In this document: in pieces, positions 1-8,055 of the stretch | How the letters are laid out: each line of letters opens with the position of its first letter | Position numbering within the stretch: the stretch's first letter is position 1 | From: Bacteroidota bacterium | GTDB lineage: Bacteria > Bacteroidota > Ignavibacteria > UBA10030 > UBA6906 | Direction of reading: 5' to 3' | DNA length: 64,000 nucleotides | Assembly: GCA_030835135.1 (NCBI GenBank) | Contig: JAUQWO010000075.1 | Span: 213,330-277,329, forward strand | Notes under the pieces: model-generated | What the model was told of the DNA's origin: nothing | The model's database searches: none | Seen by the model: the letters and a program-made list of their open reading frames with translations, nothing else | Program-made: the position numbers and the translations under genes

Positions 1-14
1 TATTCAGCATAGGA

Positions 15-587
15 TCAGTGGCTCCCGGGAGCGGTGGAAGTCTCCGCGTGCAGGCGGGCGTACCAGCCATCGCCGAACATGCGCACGAGAGGCTCTTTCA
101 GAAAGTCGACGAGCGGCACATTCTCCATCTCCCCATGCATCCGGGCCGGCCGGCATTCGTCGATCTGCTCGTAGCGGATCACCTGCTGATTGAACGCATG
201 GACCCGGATGGGGAAGAGGTGACAGGAGACGGGCTTGGCCCACGAGGTCAGCCCTTCGCGGTAGGCCCGCTCAAAGGCGCACCGGGCGATCTGCTGTTCG
301 TCAAAATACACGAACACACATTCACGCCGGTCGATACACGTCGTGGCATAGTTCCCCGCGGCGCCGTCCAGCGGGCCCACCCGCTGCAACTCGGCGAGGC
401 TTGCCGGACGGAGATAGGCCGTGGCAGCAGGCATGGCCGCCATCATGAGGGGAACCTCGGCATCCTCCACGGGCGCCCCGCGTCCGCCTTCCAGCGTGCA
501 GCAGGCGCCCTTGCACGACTGCAGGTCACAACAGAACCGTGCCCGGGGGATCGCTTCGTCCACGAATATTGGCTCTACAAGAAGCAT
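15..587 (-). CDS. DUF3109 family cysteine-rich protein
   Basis: A 190-residue soluble protein with a cysteine cluster near its start (C19, C20, C25, C29, C30, in the motif FCCDLQSCKGACC) and further cysteines in a TTCIDRREC segment and a SCHLFP segment. This pattern is typical of the DUF3109 family common in Bacteroidota, which is related to YkgJ-type zinc- or iron-chelating proteins; the biochemical role is unknown. The ATG at 587 has no Shine-Dalgarno sequence. Instead a TATATT box ends seven bases upstream of the ATG, so the mRNA may be leaderless. The gene lies 41 bases downstream of dprA on the same strand, so read-through from the glmM-dprA unit is also possible. Family assignment is firm; function is not. 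Confidence 0.85.
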   Translation of the reverse strand: MLLVEPIFVDEAIPRARFCCDLQSCKGACCTLEGGRGAPVEDAEVPLMMAAMPAATAYLRPASLAELQRVGPLDGAAGNYATTCIDRRECVFVYFDEQQIARCAFERAYREGLTSWAKPVSCHLFPIRVHAFNQQVIRYEQIDECRPARMHGEMENVPLVDFLKEPLVRMFGDGWYARLHAETSTAPGSH

Positions 588-594
588 ACCACAA

Positions 595-623
595 AATATA
601 CATTATTCTTCTGAGAAAGGAAA
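595..623 (-). promoter_or_regulatory. Candidate promoter for a leaderless DUF3109 mRNA
   Basis: On the minus strand TTT (621-623), 20 bases, then TATATT (595-600) and seven bases before the ATG at 587. This spacing would place the transcription start at or next to the start codon. The same geometry occurs before nrnA. The -33 element is weak (TTT instead of TTG). Confidence 0.35.
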
Positions 624-628
624 GTATG

Positions 629-1765
629 TTACAGCCGCACGAAATACTTCCCTGGGAGCTGGCGGACGACACTCTTGCATTCCAATCCCAGAAGCCGGAC
701 GAGGGCGTCCGCCGCTGTGAGCGATGTCCGCTCAGCGATGGCATCGATGTGGAGAGGGTCCTCGCTCAGCACGTCCAATACATGCTGCTCGAACAGGGAA
801 AGCGTGGGGATGATGCGCTCCGGTGTCGGTGGGACATCATCGGGTATGAGTCCGGCCAGCCTGGGCCCGAGCTCATCGATGATGTCGTCCACGGTCTCGG
901 TGAGCAAGGCGCGTCCCTCCCGCAGCAGCAGGTTCGTCCCGCTCCGTCCGGTGCCGCTCACGGGCGATGGTATCGCGAACACCTCACGGTTCTGATCGAG
1001 CGCTGACCGGGCGGTGATCATCGCCCCGCCGTCGACGCGGGTCTCGATCACGAGCGTGCCGAGGGTCATGCCACTGACCGTCCGGTTGCGCTGGGGGAAG
1101 TTCACGGCATCGGGTTTCGTGCCCATCGCGAACTCCGAGAGCACCGCACCGTGCTCCATGATGCGGCGTGCAAGCGGGGCGTTCTCGGCGGGGTAGAGCA
1201 CGTCCAGTCCCGACCCGATCACCGCGATCGTGCGTCCTCCCGCCTGGAGAGCGGCAGCATGGGCGATCGTATCGATCCCCCGGGCGAGCCCGCTGACGAC
1301 CGTGATGCCGCGGGCGGCGAGTGCGGACGCGAAGGCCTCCGCCGTCCGTTTGCCGTACGTGGATGGGTCCCGTGAACCTACGATCGCGATGCCGGCGGCA
1401 TCCTGTGGTTCGATGCTACCGAGTGTGAACAGGAATGCGGGGGGATCGTAGATGGTGTGCAGGTGCGGCGGGTACTGCGGATCCAGGATGTGGACGAACG
1501 CGGCGCCGGCGGTCTCCATGCGCGCGATCTGATCGTCGACGAAGGCAGCGGTCTCCTCCGGTATGCCGCTCCGGAAGAAGCTGGCGAGCGTCAACGCGGT
1601 CTTGTGCTCGATGCCCGGAACGCGGATGAGATCGCGGACAGGGGCGCGGAGGACCGCGCCGCTGTCCTTGAAGTGTTCAAGAAGAGCCCGGAGACGCGCC
1701 GGGCCGATGCCGGGGACGCGCGCGAGGGACAATATCTCGCGGACGATCCGCCGGTGGTCACCCAT
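629..1765 (-). CDS. dprA: DNA-processing protein DprA
   Basis: DprA loads RecA onto incoming single-stranded DNA during natural transformation. The 378-residue protein has an N-terminal helix-hairpin-helix region (about residues 10-60), a Rossmann-like core with GSRDPSTYGKR and SGLARGIDTIAHAA, the FPQRNR segment, and a C-terminal winged-helix region (about 315-378). Domain order and length are normal for the family. The start codon at 1765 overlaps the last 8 bases of the upstream phosphohexomutase gene, which implies translational coupling. RecA and RecX are encoded elsewhere in the window. No other competence gene is visible here. Confidence 0.95.
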   Translation of the reverse strand: MGDHRRIVREILSLARVPGIGPARLRALLEHFKDSGAVLRAPVRDLIRVPGIEHKTALTLASFFRSGIPEETAAFVDDQIARMETAGAAFVHILDPQYPPHLHTIYDPPAFLFTLGSIEPQDAAGIAIVGSRDPSTYGKRTAEAFASALAARGITVVSGLARGIDTIAHAAALQAGGRTIAVIGSGLDVLYPAENAPLARRIMEHGAVLSEFAMGTKPDAVNFPQRNRTVSGMTLGTLVIETRVDGGAMITARSALDQNREVFAIPSPVSGTGRSGTNLLLREGRALLTETVDDIIDELGPRLAGLIPDDVPPTPERIIPTLSLFEQHVLDVLSEDPLHIDAIAERTSLTAADALVRLLGLECKSVVRQLPGKYFVRL

Positions 1766-3143
1766 GCGCAGGCATCAACGTCCGGATCTCATCCTGGAAT
1801 CGTGTGACAAGCGCCTGCGCACTTTCCATGGTCGCGCTCTCGCCGATGATCCGGACGATCGGTTCGGTGTTGGACTTGCGGAAATGGACCCAGGCATCGG
1901 GAAAGTCGATCTTGACGCCGTCATCGGTGTTCACGATGCCTTCAGCCGCATGACGCTTCTTCATGGTCTCGAGGACCTCTTCCGGCGCGATGCCGGCGAG
2001 TTCCATCTTGCCCTTGGCGATGCAGTACTGCGGCAGGGAGGCCTTCAGCTGACTCAGCGTTCCGCCGCGCTCGGCAAGCGTCTGCAGGATGAGTCCGATG
2101 CCTGCGATGGCATCGCGGCCGTAGTGCAATGCGGGCAGGATGACCCCGCCGCTTCCTTCGCCGCCGACCACGGCGCCGAGACGCTTCATCGCCGAGGCAA
2201 CGTTGATCTCTCCCACGGGGGTGCGCACGGGTGTGGCGCCATGCCGCCGAGCGATGTCGTCAACGGCGCGCGTGGTCGAAAGATTCGCCACCACGGTCTG
2301 TCCCTTTCCCCCCTGTGTTTTCAGCACATGGTCCACGACCGTCGCGATCGTATATTCTTCGCCGTACGGCTCACCCTTCTCATTGATCAGCACCAGGCGG
2401 TCCACATCCGGGTCCACGGCGATACCCAGATCAGCATGGTCGGAGCGGACCCGGGCGGCGAGGCCGGTGAGGTTCTCCGGGATCGGTTCGGGGGTGTGGC
2501 TGAACACCCCGCTCACATCGCACGCCATCTCGACCACATCGCACCCCAGTTCGCGCAGCAGTGCGGGAACGATCGCGCCCCCGGCTGCATTGACGCAATC
2601 GACCACGACGCGGAAGCGGCGCTTCCGGATGACGTCGGGTTTCACCAGGGGGAGGTCCAGCACCAGCCCGATATGCCGGGCGATCCAATCACCGCGCCGT
2701 GTGAGTGTGCCGATCGCATCCCATGCCGCGTAGGGCTGCTGCTGCGCGGCATGCTTCCAGAACTCGGCGTTCTCACCCCCGTCCAGGAAGAGTCCTGTGG
2801 ATGCCATGAATTTCATACCATTCCACTGCATCGGATTGTGGCTCGCGGTGACGGCGATCCCCCCGGCGGCGTGCTCATGCTCGACGGCGAGCTGCACGGT
2901 CGGCGTCGGACAGATGCCGATGTCCCGGACATTGATGCCGGACATCGTGAGCGCGGAGGTGATCGTGTCGGTGATCGCGGCGCCCGTGATCCGGCCATCC
3001 CGCCCGACCACCACCGTTACCGGCCCAGAGGACCGTGTGCGGCAATAGGAGCCGAACCCGGCAACGTAACGGATGATCACTTCGGGGGTCAGGGTTGAGC
3101 CGACCACACCACGGATACCTGAGATACTTACCATCAACGACAT
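1758..3143 (-). CDS. glmM: Phosphohexomutase, GlmM/ManB type
   Basis: A member of the alpha-D-phosphohexomutase family, which moves a phosphate between C6 and C1 of a hexose (glucosamine-phosphate for GlmM, feeding UDP-GlcNAc synthesis). Visible are the catalytic phosphoserine loop TASHNP (Ser101), the metal loop DPDVDR, the sugar-binding loop GGEGSGG and the phosphate-binding loop RKSNTEP. The loops differ from the classical bacterial GlmM forms (DGDADR, GEQSGH) and resemble archaeal-type GlmM/phosphomannomutase, so substrate preference is uncertain. I chose the ATG at 3143 because a GAGGGGAC ribosome site lies just upstream; an in-frame ATG at 3191 would lie upstream of the likely promoter. 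The protein is 461 residues. It leads the glmM-dprA-DUF3109 group. Confidence 0.85.
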   Translation of the reverse strand: MSLMVSISGIRGVVGSTLTPEVIIRYVAGFGSYCRTRSSGPVTVVVGRDGRITGAAITDTITSALTMSGINVRDIGICPTPTVQLAVEHEHAAGGIAVTASHNPMQWNGMKFMASTGLFLDGGENAEFWKHAAQQQPYAAWDAIGTLTRRGDWIARHIGLVLDLPLVKPDVIRKRRFRVVVDCVNAAGGAIVPALLRELGCDVVEMACDVSGVFSHTPEPIPENLTGLAARVRSDHADLGIAVDPDVDRLVLINEKGEPYGEEYTIATVVDHVLKTQGGKGQTVVANLSTTRAVDDIARRHGATPVRTPVGEINVASAMKRLGAVVGGEGSGGVILPALHYGRDAIAGIGLILQTLAERGGTLSQLKASLPQYCIAKGKMELAGIAPEEVLETMKKRHAAEGIVNTDDGVKIDFPDAWVHFRKSNTEPIVRIIGESATMESAQALVTRFQDEIRTLMPAHG

Positions 3144-3174
3144 GATTTTACGTCCCCTCTGGTTGTGGAAAGAA

Positions 3175-3205
3175 AAAATGTAGTCAAGCATGCTCTGAGA
3201 AGCAA
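3175..3205 (-). promoter_or_regulatory. Candidate promoter of glmM-dprA
   Basis: Minus-strand TTG (3203-3205), exactly 20 bases, then TACATTTT (3175-3182), 7 of 8 matches to the Bacteroidota -33/-7 pattern TTG-N20-TAnnTTTG. It lies about 30 bases upstream of the glmM ATG, leaving room for a short leader with the GAGGGG site. Confidence 0.5.
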
Positions 3206-3273
3206 GGAGGCCACCGGACCCCCACCGACCCTCCCGAAACCGCGAAATCAGGCTGGTTCTGCCGGTGCATTCC

Positions 3274-3304
3274 TTGATAGTCTGAATCGATTTGATTACG
3301 TTAC
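3274..3304 (+). promoter_or_regulatory. Candidate promoter of the AMMECR1-to-ZIP gene chain
   Basis: Plus-strand TTG (3274-3276), 20 bases, TACGTTAC (3297-3304), followed by the GCGGGAG ribosome site and the ATG at 3329. Match to TAnnTTTG is 6 of 8. It is the only sizeable intergenic space before a run of largely overlapping genes. Confidence 0.35.
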
Positions 3305-3328
3305 TTAGTTAGCGGGAGTTTGTTCCCC

Positions 3329-3910
3329 ATGCTTACACATGCACAGCAGCGATTCCTTCTCCATGTCGCTCGGGAGACGATCGCCCGGGAGATGGCAAAA
3401 CGCCACCGGGGAACGGCGGCGGAGAGTCATCGCGGAGGGGATGGACCCGGCGAGCCGGTCGACCAGACGGGGGGCGCATTCGTGACGCTGCGTATCGACG
3501 GTGAACTCCGGGGGTGCATCGGCTATATCGATTATCCGGGCCCGGTACGCACCGCCGTGGAAGACGTTGCACGCAAGGCCGCGTTCGGCGATCCGCGCTT
3601 CAAGCCACTCGCTCCCGATGAATTGGACCGGGTGCAGATCGAGATCTCCGTTCTGAGTCCGATGCGGCGCATCAGTTCGCCGGACGAGATCACGATCGGC
3701 AGGGATGGACTGGTGATCGCAAGCCGCGGCCACCGGGGCCTGTTGCTCCCGCAGGTCGCGACCGAATACGGCTGGGATGTGGAGGAGTTCCTCGGGAATA
3801 CCTGCCGTAAGGCGGGACTCCCCGTGGGCGCATGGCGCGACCCCGGGGCGGAACTCGAGGCGTTCAGCGCAGAGGTATTCTCGGAGGAGACTCCCGGGAG
3901 CGCACCATGA
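3329..3910 (+). CDS. AMMECR1 domain protein
   Basis: A 193-residue protein with the AMMECR1 signature: LRGCIGYI, then an alternating alpha/beta region containing DPRFKPL and IEISVLSP. The bacterial family (AmmA in AmmeMemoRadiSam terminology) is widespread but its reaction is not established. The ATG at 3329 is chosen over an in-frame TTG at 3320 because the GGGAG ribosome site is ten bases before the ATG but directly abuts the TTG. The gene overlaps the next one by four bases (ATGA), which encodes the MEMO1 partner. The radical SAM gene that often accompanies the pair is absent from this window. Confidence 0.9.
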   Translation: MLTHAQQRFLLHVARETIAREMAKRHRGTAAESHRGGDGPGEPVDQTGGAFVTLRIDGELRGCIGYIDYPGPVRTAVEDVARKAAFGDPRFKPLAPDELDRVQIEISVLSPMRRISSPDEITIGRDGLVIASRGHRGLLLPQVATEYGWDVEEFLGNTCRKAGLPVGAWRDPGAELEAFSAEVFSEETPGSAP

Positions 3911-4749
3911 AACGGGTGCGCAAGCCCGCGGTGGCGGGCATGTTCTATCCGTCGAATGCGGACGAGCTGGAACGGACGGTGCGGGGCCTGCTCGACGGAG
4001 TGAAGACCGCTCTCAGACCGGGGACGGTTGTCGGACTCGTTGCGCCGCATGCGGGCTATGTCTATTCCGGAGGAACCGCCGCGGCCGCCTACGCGCAGCT
4101 CCGCGGTACCGACCGCAGCGTCGTCGTGGTCGTGTCGCCCAGCCACAGAGAATTCTTCGACGGGATCTCCGTCTATCCGGGCGATGCGTACGAAACCCCG
4201 CTCGGTACACTGCCGGTGGCAGGCGAGATGCGTTCCCGGCTGACGGCCCTGATGCCCGGGCTTCTTGTCTCGACGAAGGGACACGGCACGGAACACGCAC
4301 TGGAGGTCCAGCTGCCGTTCCTCCAGTGTGCACTCGGCGATTTCGCGCTGCTGCCGCTGGTGATCGGTCACCAGTCGCGGGAGCACTGCTTTGCGCTCGG
4401 CGCTGCGCTGGCTGCGCTGTGCCGGGGGACCGACGCGCTCCTTGTCGCGAGCACGGACCTCTCGCACTTCTCGAGTGCTGAGGTCGCGCAGCACCTGGAT
4501 GATGTCGTCGCGGCGGACATCGAAGCGTTCGATCCCGAGCGGTTGATGCAGGACCTCGAGGCGGGAACCGCGGAAGCATGCGGTGGCGGACCAGTTGCGG
4601 CGGTGATGAGGGCGTGTGACCTGCTGGGCGCCCGCGTTCCGACCGTCGTTGCGCGGACTCACTCGGGCATGATCACCGGCGACCACCGCAGCGTGGTCGG
4701 ATATCTTTCAGCAGTGATACAACACATCGAAGACCATGGGAAGAACTAA
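3907..4749 (+). CDS. MEMO1 family protein (AmmB type)
   Basis: A 280-residue member of the MEMO1 family, which shares the fold of class III extradiol dioxygenases (LigB). Conserved histidine-bearing segments are visible: APHAGYVYSG, VSPSHREFF, GTEHALEVQLPF and STDLSHF. The start at 3907 overlaps the AMMECR1 stop codon (ATGA); an upstream in-frame start would lie inside the preceding gene. It overlaps the following DUF2520 gene by 14 bases. Tight coupling to AMMECR1 supports a shared, still undefined function. A metal-dependent redox role has been proposed for the family but cannot be shown from the sequence. Confidence 0.9.
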   Translation: MKRVRKPAVAGMFYPSNADELERTVRGLLDGVKTALRPGTVVGLVAPHAGYVYSGGTAAAAYAQLRGTDRSVVVVVSPSHREFFDGISVYPGDAYETPLGTLPVAGEMRSRLTALMPGLLVSTKGHGTEHALEVQLPFLQCALGDFALLPLVIGHQSREHCFALGAALAALCRGTDALLVASTDLSHFSSAEVAQHLDDVVAADIEAFDPERLMQDLEAGTAEACGGGPVAAVMRACDLLGARVPTVVARTHSGMITGDHRSVVGYLSAVIQHIEDHGKN

Positions 4750-5674
4750 AGCTCCGGAACTCTGGGACGCCGCCATCATCGGTGGCGGGAAGGTCGGCAC
4801 CACGCTCGGCCGGGTCCTCATTGAACAGGGCCACCGGGTCTCGTGCGTCGTCTCGCGCACTACGCGCTCCGCCCGCGCATCGGCGGAGTTCATCGGCTGT
4901 GAGGCCGCCGGCACGGAGCTCGCCGCGATCCCCGGCAGCGTCAACCTGATCCTCATCGCCACCCCGCACGGAGCCGTGGCGGACGTCGTGCGTGCGCTGG
5001 CCCGGCTCGAGCGCGACCTCAAGGGGGTGTCGGTCTGTCATGCCAGCGGCATGCTCACCGCCGCTGTCCTGGATCCGGTGAAGGCGAAAGGAGCGACCGT
5101 CTTTTCGTTCCATCCGATCCAGGCCTTTCCCCGCACATTTCCGTTCGGGGAGATCGTCCCGAACCTCCGCGGCATCTATTATGGTGTGGATGGGCCGGCG
5201 GCAGGCGTGCGCGCGGCCTACGCCCTTGCGCGGGCGCTGAAAGGATACGTGATCGAAGTGCCACCGGCGATGCGTGAGGTGTACCATGCCGCGGCGGTGG
5301 TCGCCTCCAACCACCTCACCACACTCTTCGGCGTCCTCCGGGAGCTGGCGTCGACGTTTGCGCCGGAGGGCACGGATTGGATGAGCATCTATTTCCCGAT
5401 CATCATGGGGAGCATCGGCAACGCCCGGTCAGCAACGCCCGAGGTTGCCCTTACCGGACCTATCGCGCGCGGCGGTGTCGAGACCGTCGCGCGGCATCTC
5501 GACGCCCTCGGGCGCACTGCGCCCGACCTCGTTCCATTCTACGCGGCCGTGTCGGTGGAAACAACCCGGCTCGCCACCCGGAGCGGTGCACTTGCTCCGG
5601 CGCAGAAGGATGAACTCCTACGCCTGCTTGAACCCTATCTCTCACCGGAAGCACAGAAGCGAAAGCGTCCATGA
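4736..5674 (+). CDS. Rossmann-fold DUF2520 protein
   Basis: A 312-residue protein with an N-terminal NAD(P)-binding Rossmann fold (AAIIGGGKVGTTLG, residues about 12-25) and a C-terminal alpha-helical DUF2520 domain rich in histidine and aspartate segments (FHPIQAFP, SNHLTTLFG). The architecture resembles pyrroline-5-carboxylate and ketopantoate reductases, so an NAD(P)H-dependent reductase role is plausible, but the substrate is unknown. It overlaps the MEMO1 gene by 14 bases and the nucleotidyltransferase gene by four (ATGA). The RTFPFGEIVPNLRGI segment is characteristic of the family. Confidence 0.85.
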   Translation: MGRTKAPELWDAAIIGGGKVGTTLGRVLIEQGHRVSCVVSRTTRSARASAEFIGCEAAGTELAAIPGSVNLILIATPHGAVADVVRALARLERDLKGVSVCHASGMLTAAVLDPVKAKGATVFSFHPIQAFPRTFPFGEIVPNLRGIYYGVDGPAAGVRAAYALARALKGYVIEVPPAMREVYHAAAVVASNHLTTLFGVLRELASTFAPEGTDWMSIYFPIIMGSIGNARSATPEVALTGPIARGGVETVARHLDALGRTAPDLVPFYAAVSVETTRLATRSGALAPAQKDELLRLLEPYLSPEAQKRKRP

Positions 5675-6735
5675 AAGCACTCATTGCGAGCGGCGGGCGG
5701 GGCACACGCCTGCGTCCGATCACCCATACCCGGAACAAGCATCTCATCCCGATCGCCAACAAGCCCATCCTGCATTATGCGGTCGAAGCGGCTGCCGCGG
5801 CCGGGATCACAGAGATCGGCATCGTCATCAATGCCGACAGTGATGAAGTGCCGGTGGCCATGGGCGATGGCTCGCGCTGGGGCGTGACGATCACGTACAT
5901 CCCCCAGCTGACGCCGGGTGGACTGTCGCAGGTGGTGGCACTGGCCGAGGACTTCATCAAGAAGGACAAGTTCATCTTCTACCTCGGCGACAATATGGTC
6001 GTGGGTGGCGTGAAGCGGTTCATCGATGAGTTCGAGAAGAGCGACAGCAACTGCTATCTGACCCTGGCGAAGGTGAAGGATCCCGAGCGGTTCGGCGTCC
6101 CGGAGATCAGGGACGGCCGCATCGTGGCGGTGGAAGAGAAGCCCTCGAAGCCCAGGAGTTCGTTCGCCGTGGCCGGCATCTACCTCTACGACCATCATAT
6201 TTTCGAGGCGGTCAAGGCGATCACGCCGAGTGCCCGCGGCGAACTGGAGATCTCCGATGCGCACCAGTATCTGATCGACAAGGGGTACACGGTCGGCTAT
6301 ACCGAGATCACGGGATGGTGGAAAGACACCGGGAAGCCGAACGACCTCCTGGAGGCGAACCGGCTGGTCCTGGACAACATCACGTCCTCCATTCAGGGCG
6401 ATGTGGACGCACGCTCGGCGGTCGCCGGCAAAGTGATCATCGAGAAGGGTGCACGGGTCATCAATAGCGTCGTGCGCGGACCGGCGATCATCGGGGAAGG
6501 CTGCGTGATCGAGGATTCCTACATTGGGCCGTTCTCCTCGATCGGCAACAACACCACCGTGCGCAAGAGCGAGATCGAGTACAGCATCATCCTGCGCGAC
6601 TGCAAGATCCTGGATATCGGGATCCGGCTGGAAGGCAGCATCCTGGGGAACGACGTCGAGATCGTGGAGGCGACGGGCAAGCCGAAGGTGCACAGGTTCC
6701 TGATCGGGGATCAGAGCCGGGTGGAAGTGGTATAA
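5671..6735 (+). CDS. rmlA: Glucose-1-phosphate thymidylyltransferase, long form
   Basis: This enzyme family makes dTDP-glucose or a related NDP-sugar for cell-surface polysaccharide. The N-terminal nucleotidyltransferase domain shows the SGGRGTRLRP signature with the KHLIPIANKP lysine segment, and FYLGDNMV for metal and sugar phosphate binding. The C-terminal ~95 residues contain hexapeptide-like repeats that form a left-handed beta-helix, as in the 350-residue 'rmlA-long' proteins. Length (354) fits. No other dTDP-rhamnose genes are adjacent, so the sugar product is not certain. The ATG overlaps the DUF2520 stop codon. A 32-base perfect palindrome follows the stop codon. Confidence 0.85.
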   Translation: MKALIASGGRGTRLRPITHTRNKHLIPIANKPILHYAVEAAAAAGITEIGIVINADSDEVPVAMGDGSRWGVTITYIPQLTPGGLSQVVALAEDFIKKDKFIFYLGDNMVVGGVKRFIDEFEKSDSNCYLTLAKVKDPERFGVPEIRDGRIVAVEEKPSKPRSSFAVAGIYLYDHHIFEAVKAITPSARGELEISDAHQYLIDKGYTVGYTEITGWWKDTGKPNDLLEANRLVLDNITSSIQGDVDARSAVAGKVIIEKGARVINSVVRGPAIIGEGCVIEDSYIGPFSSIGNNTTVRKSEIEYSIILRDCKILDIGIRLEGSILGNDVEIVEATGKPKVHRFLIGDQSRVEVV

Positions 6736-6740
6736 TTCTG

Positions 6741-6772
6741 AATTCAGATATCAGATATCTGATATCTGAATT
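6741..6772. repeat. 32-base perfect AT-rich palindrome
   Basis: AATTCAGATATCAGAT followed by its exact reverse complement, sitting between the stop codon of the nucleotidyltransferase gene (6735) and the ATG of the crotonase gene (6786). The inner unit CAGATAT is itself repeated. There is no T-tract after it. It may act as a processing hairpin, a protein-binding site or a short dispersed repeat. Confidence 0.8.
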
Positions 6773-6785
6773 GGAAAGGTGAAGC

Positions 6786-7568
6786 ATGGCGTACACAACA
6801 GTGCTCGTGGACGTGCGCGACGGCGTCGGGACGATCACGATCAACCGGCCCGACAAGCTGAATGCGCTCAATGCCACGGCGAAGACGGAACTGCGTGCAG
6901 CGGTCAGCACCCTGCGCGATGATCCGGCGGTGGGGGCCATCGTCATCACCGGGGCAGGCGAGAAGTCGTTCGTCGCCGGAACGGACATCGAGGAGCTGCA
7001 CACGCTGGACAGCGCCGGCGGCGAAGCGTTCTCACGCGGTGGACAGGATGTGTTCGACCTGATCGAGCAGTGTGGCAAACCCGTCATCGCCGCGGTGAAC
7101 GGGTACGCGCTCGGCGGTGGATGTGAACTGGCGCTTGCCTGTACGCTGCGCATCGCATCGGACAAGGCACGGTTCGGTCAGCCGGAGATCAATCTCGGCA
7201 TCATGCCGGGCTATGGCGGCACACAACGCCTGCCCCGTCTGATCGGTACGGGCAAGGCCCTCGAGATGATGCTGACCGGGGCGCCGGTGGCCGCGGACGA
7301 AGCGCTCAGGATCGGACTGGTGAACACGGTCGTGCCTCACGCGGAACTGGCCGGCGCGGCTGCCACGATGGCCCGGACCCTCGCCGGGAAGAGCCGACCC
7401 GCGGTGCGCGCGATACTCACAGCGGTACGCGCTGCCGTGACCGGACCGCCATCGGAAGGGATGAAGGCCGAGGCGTCACTGTTCGGGGCAAGTTGCGCAA
7501 CAGCCGATGGCAGGGAGGGTGTGCGCGCGTTCCTGGAGAAACGCCCACCCCATTTCAAGGACATCTGA
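6786..7568 (+). CDS. Enoyl-CoA hydratase (crotonase family)
   Basis: Hydrates 2-enoyl-CoA thioesters, typically in fatty-acid or amino-acid degradation. The 260-residue protein has the oxyanion-hole region (GEKSFVAGTDI) and both catalytic glutamates of true hydratases: E114 in GYALGGGCELALAC and E134 in FGQPEINLGIMPGYGG. That argues against an isomerase or dehalogenase role. A GGAAAGGTGAAGC ribosome site precedes the ATG. No other beta-oxidation genes are adjacent, so substrate chain length cannot be inferred. The gene is separated from the upstream nucleotidyltransferase gene by the 32-base palindrome and is followed four bases later by a small membrane-anchored hypothetical. Confidence 0.9.
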   Translation: MAYTTVLVDVRDGVGTITINRPDKLNALNATAKTELRAAVSTLRDDPAVGAIVITGAGEKSFVAGTDIEELHTLDSAGGEAFSRGGQDVFDLIEQCGKPVIAAVNGYALGGGCELALACTLRIASDKARFGQPEINLGIMPGYGGTQRLPRLIGTGKALEMMLTGAPVAADEALRIGLVNTVVPHAELAGAAATMARTLAGKSRPAVRAILTAVRAAVTGPPSEGMKAEASLFGASCATADGREGVRAFLEKRPPHFKDI

Positions 7569-7572
7569 GTCA

Positions 7573-8055
7573 ATGGCAGAAGCATCACAGAGGTTGCGGA
7601 TCATGATCGTTGCCGGACTCGCGGTGCTCTCGCTCGTGCTCGGCATCCTCGCGGTGGTGCTGGCACCGGGCAGCACGCCGGAGCGGACATCCGTGCGGAC
7701 CCCGACTCCCGCCGGCGTGGTTCCCGGCGAAGCCGAGATCCGCCGCGGACTGGAAGCGGTCTGTGCGGAGTTCCGTGTCCCGCCCGCGTCGGTGAAAGTG
7801 CGCGACGTGAAGGACCGGCATGGCCGGCGGGTCCGTACCGAATACCGGTTGCGGCTGCCGAAGGATTTCTCCTCAGCGGAGTTCAACCACGCGCTCGGCG
7901 CGAAGGTGGGACCCTGGGACGCCCATGTGGTCGGCACGGAACGGACGCACGACCGGACCGTCACCCTCCACGTCGTGCGGGATGAGGAAACGATTGTGAG
8001 TGTGATCCTGGATATGAACGAACCCACGAAAGCAGGAAAGGAACATGGCAACTAA
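7573..8055 (+). CDS. Membrane-anchored hypothetical protein
   Basis: A 160-residue protein I do not recognise. Residues about 10-32 form one hydrophobic segment, followed by a Pro/Thr-rich linker and a soluble domain of about 110 residues that is probably periplasmic. The soluble part has EIRRGLEAVCAEF, a basic RHGRRVRTEYRL strand, and alternating strands near the C-terminus. The ATG at 7573 lies four bases after the crotonase stop and its end overlaps the glycyl-tRNA synthetase start by 11 bases, so it is translated as part of the chain. The single cysteine is in the soluble domain. No function is suggested by the context. Confidence 0.7.
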   Translation: MAEASQRLRIMIVAGLAVLSLVLGILAVVLAPGSTPERTSVRTPTPAGVVPGEAEIRRGLEAVCAEFRVPPASVKVRDVKDRHGRRVRTEYRLRLPKDFSSAEFNHALGAKVGPWDAHVVGTERTHDRTVTLHVVRDEETIVSVILDMNEPTKAGKEHGN

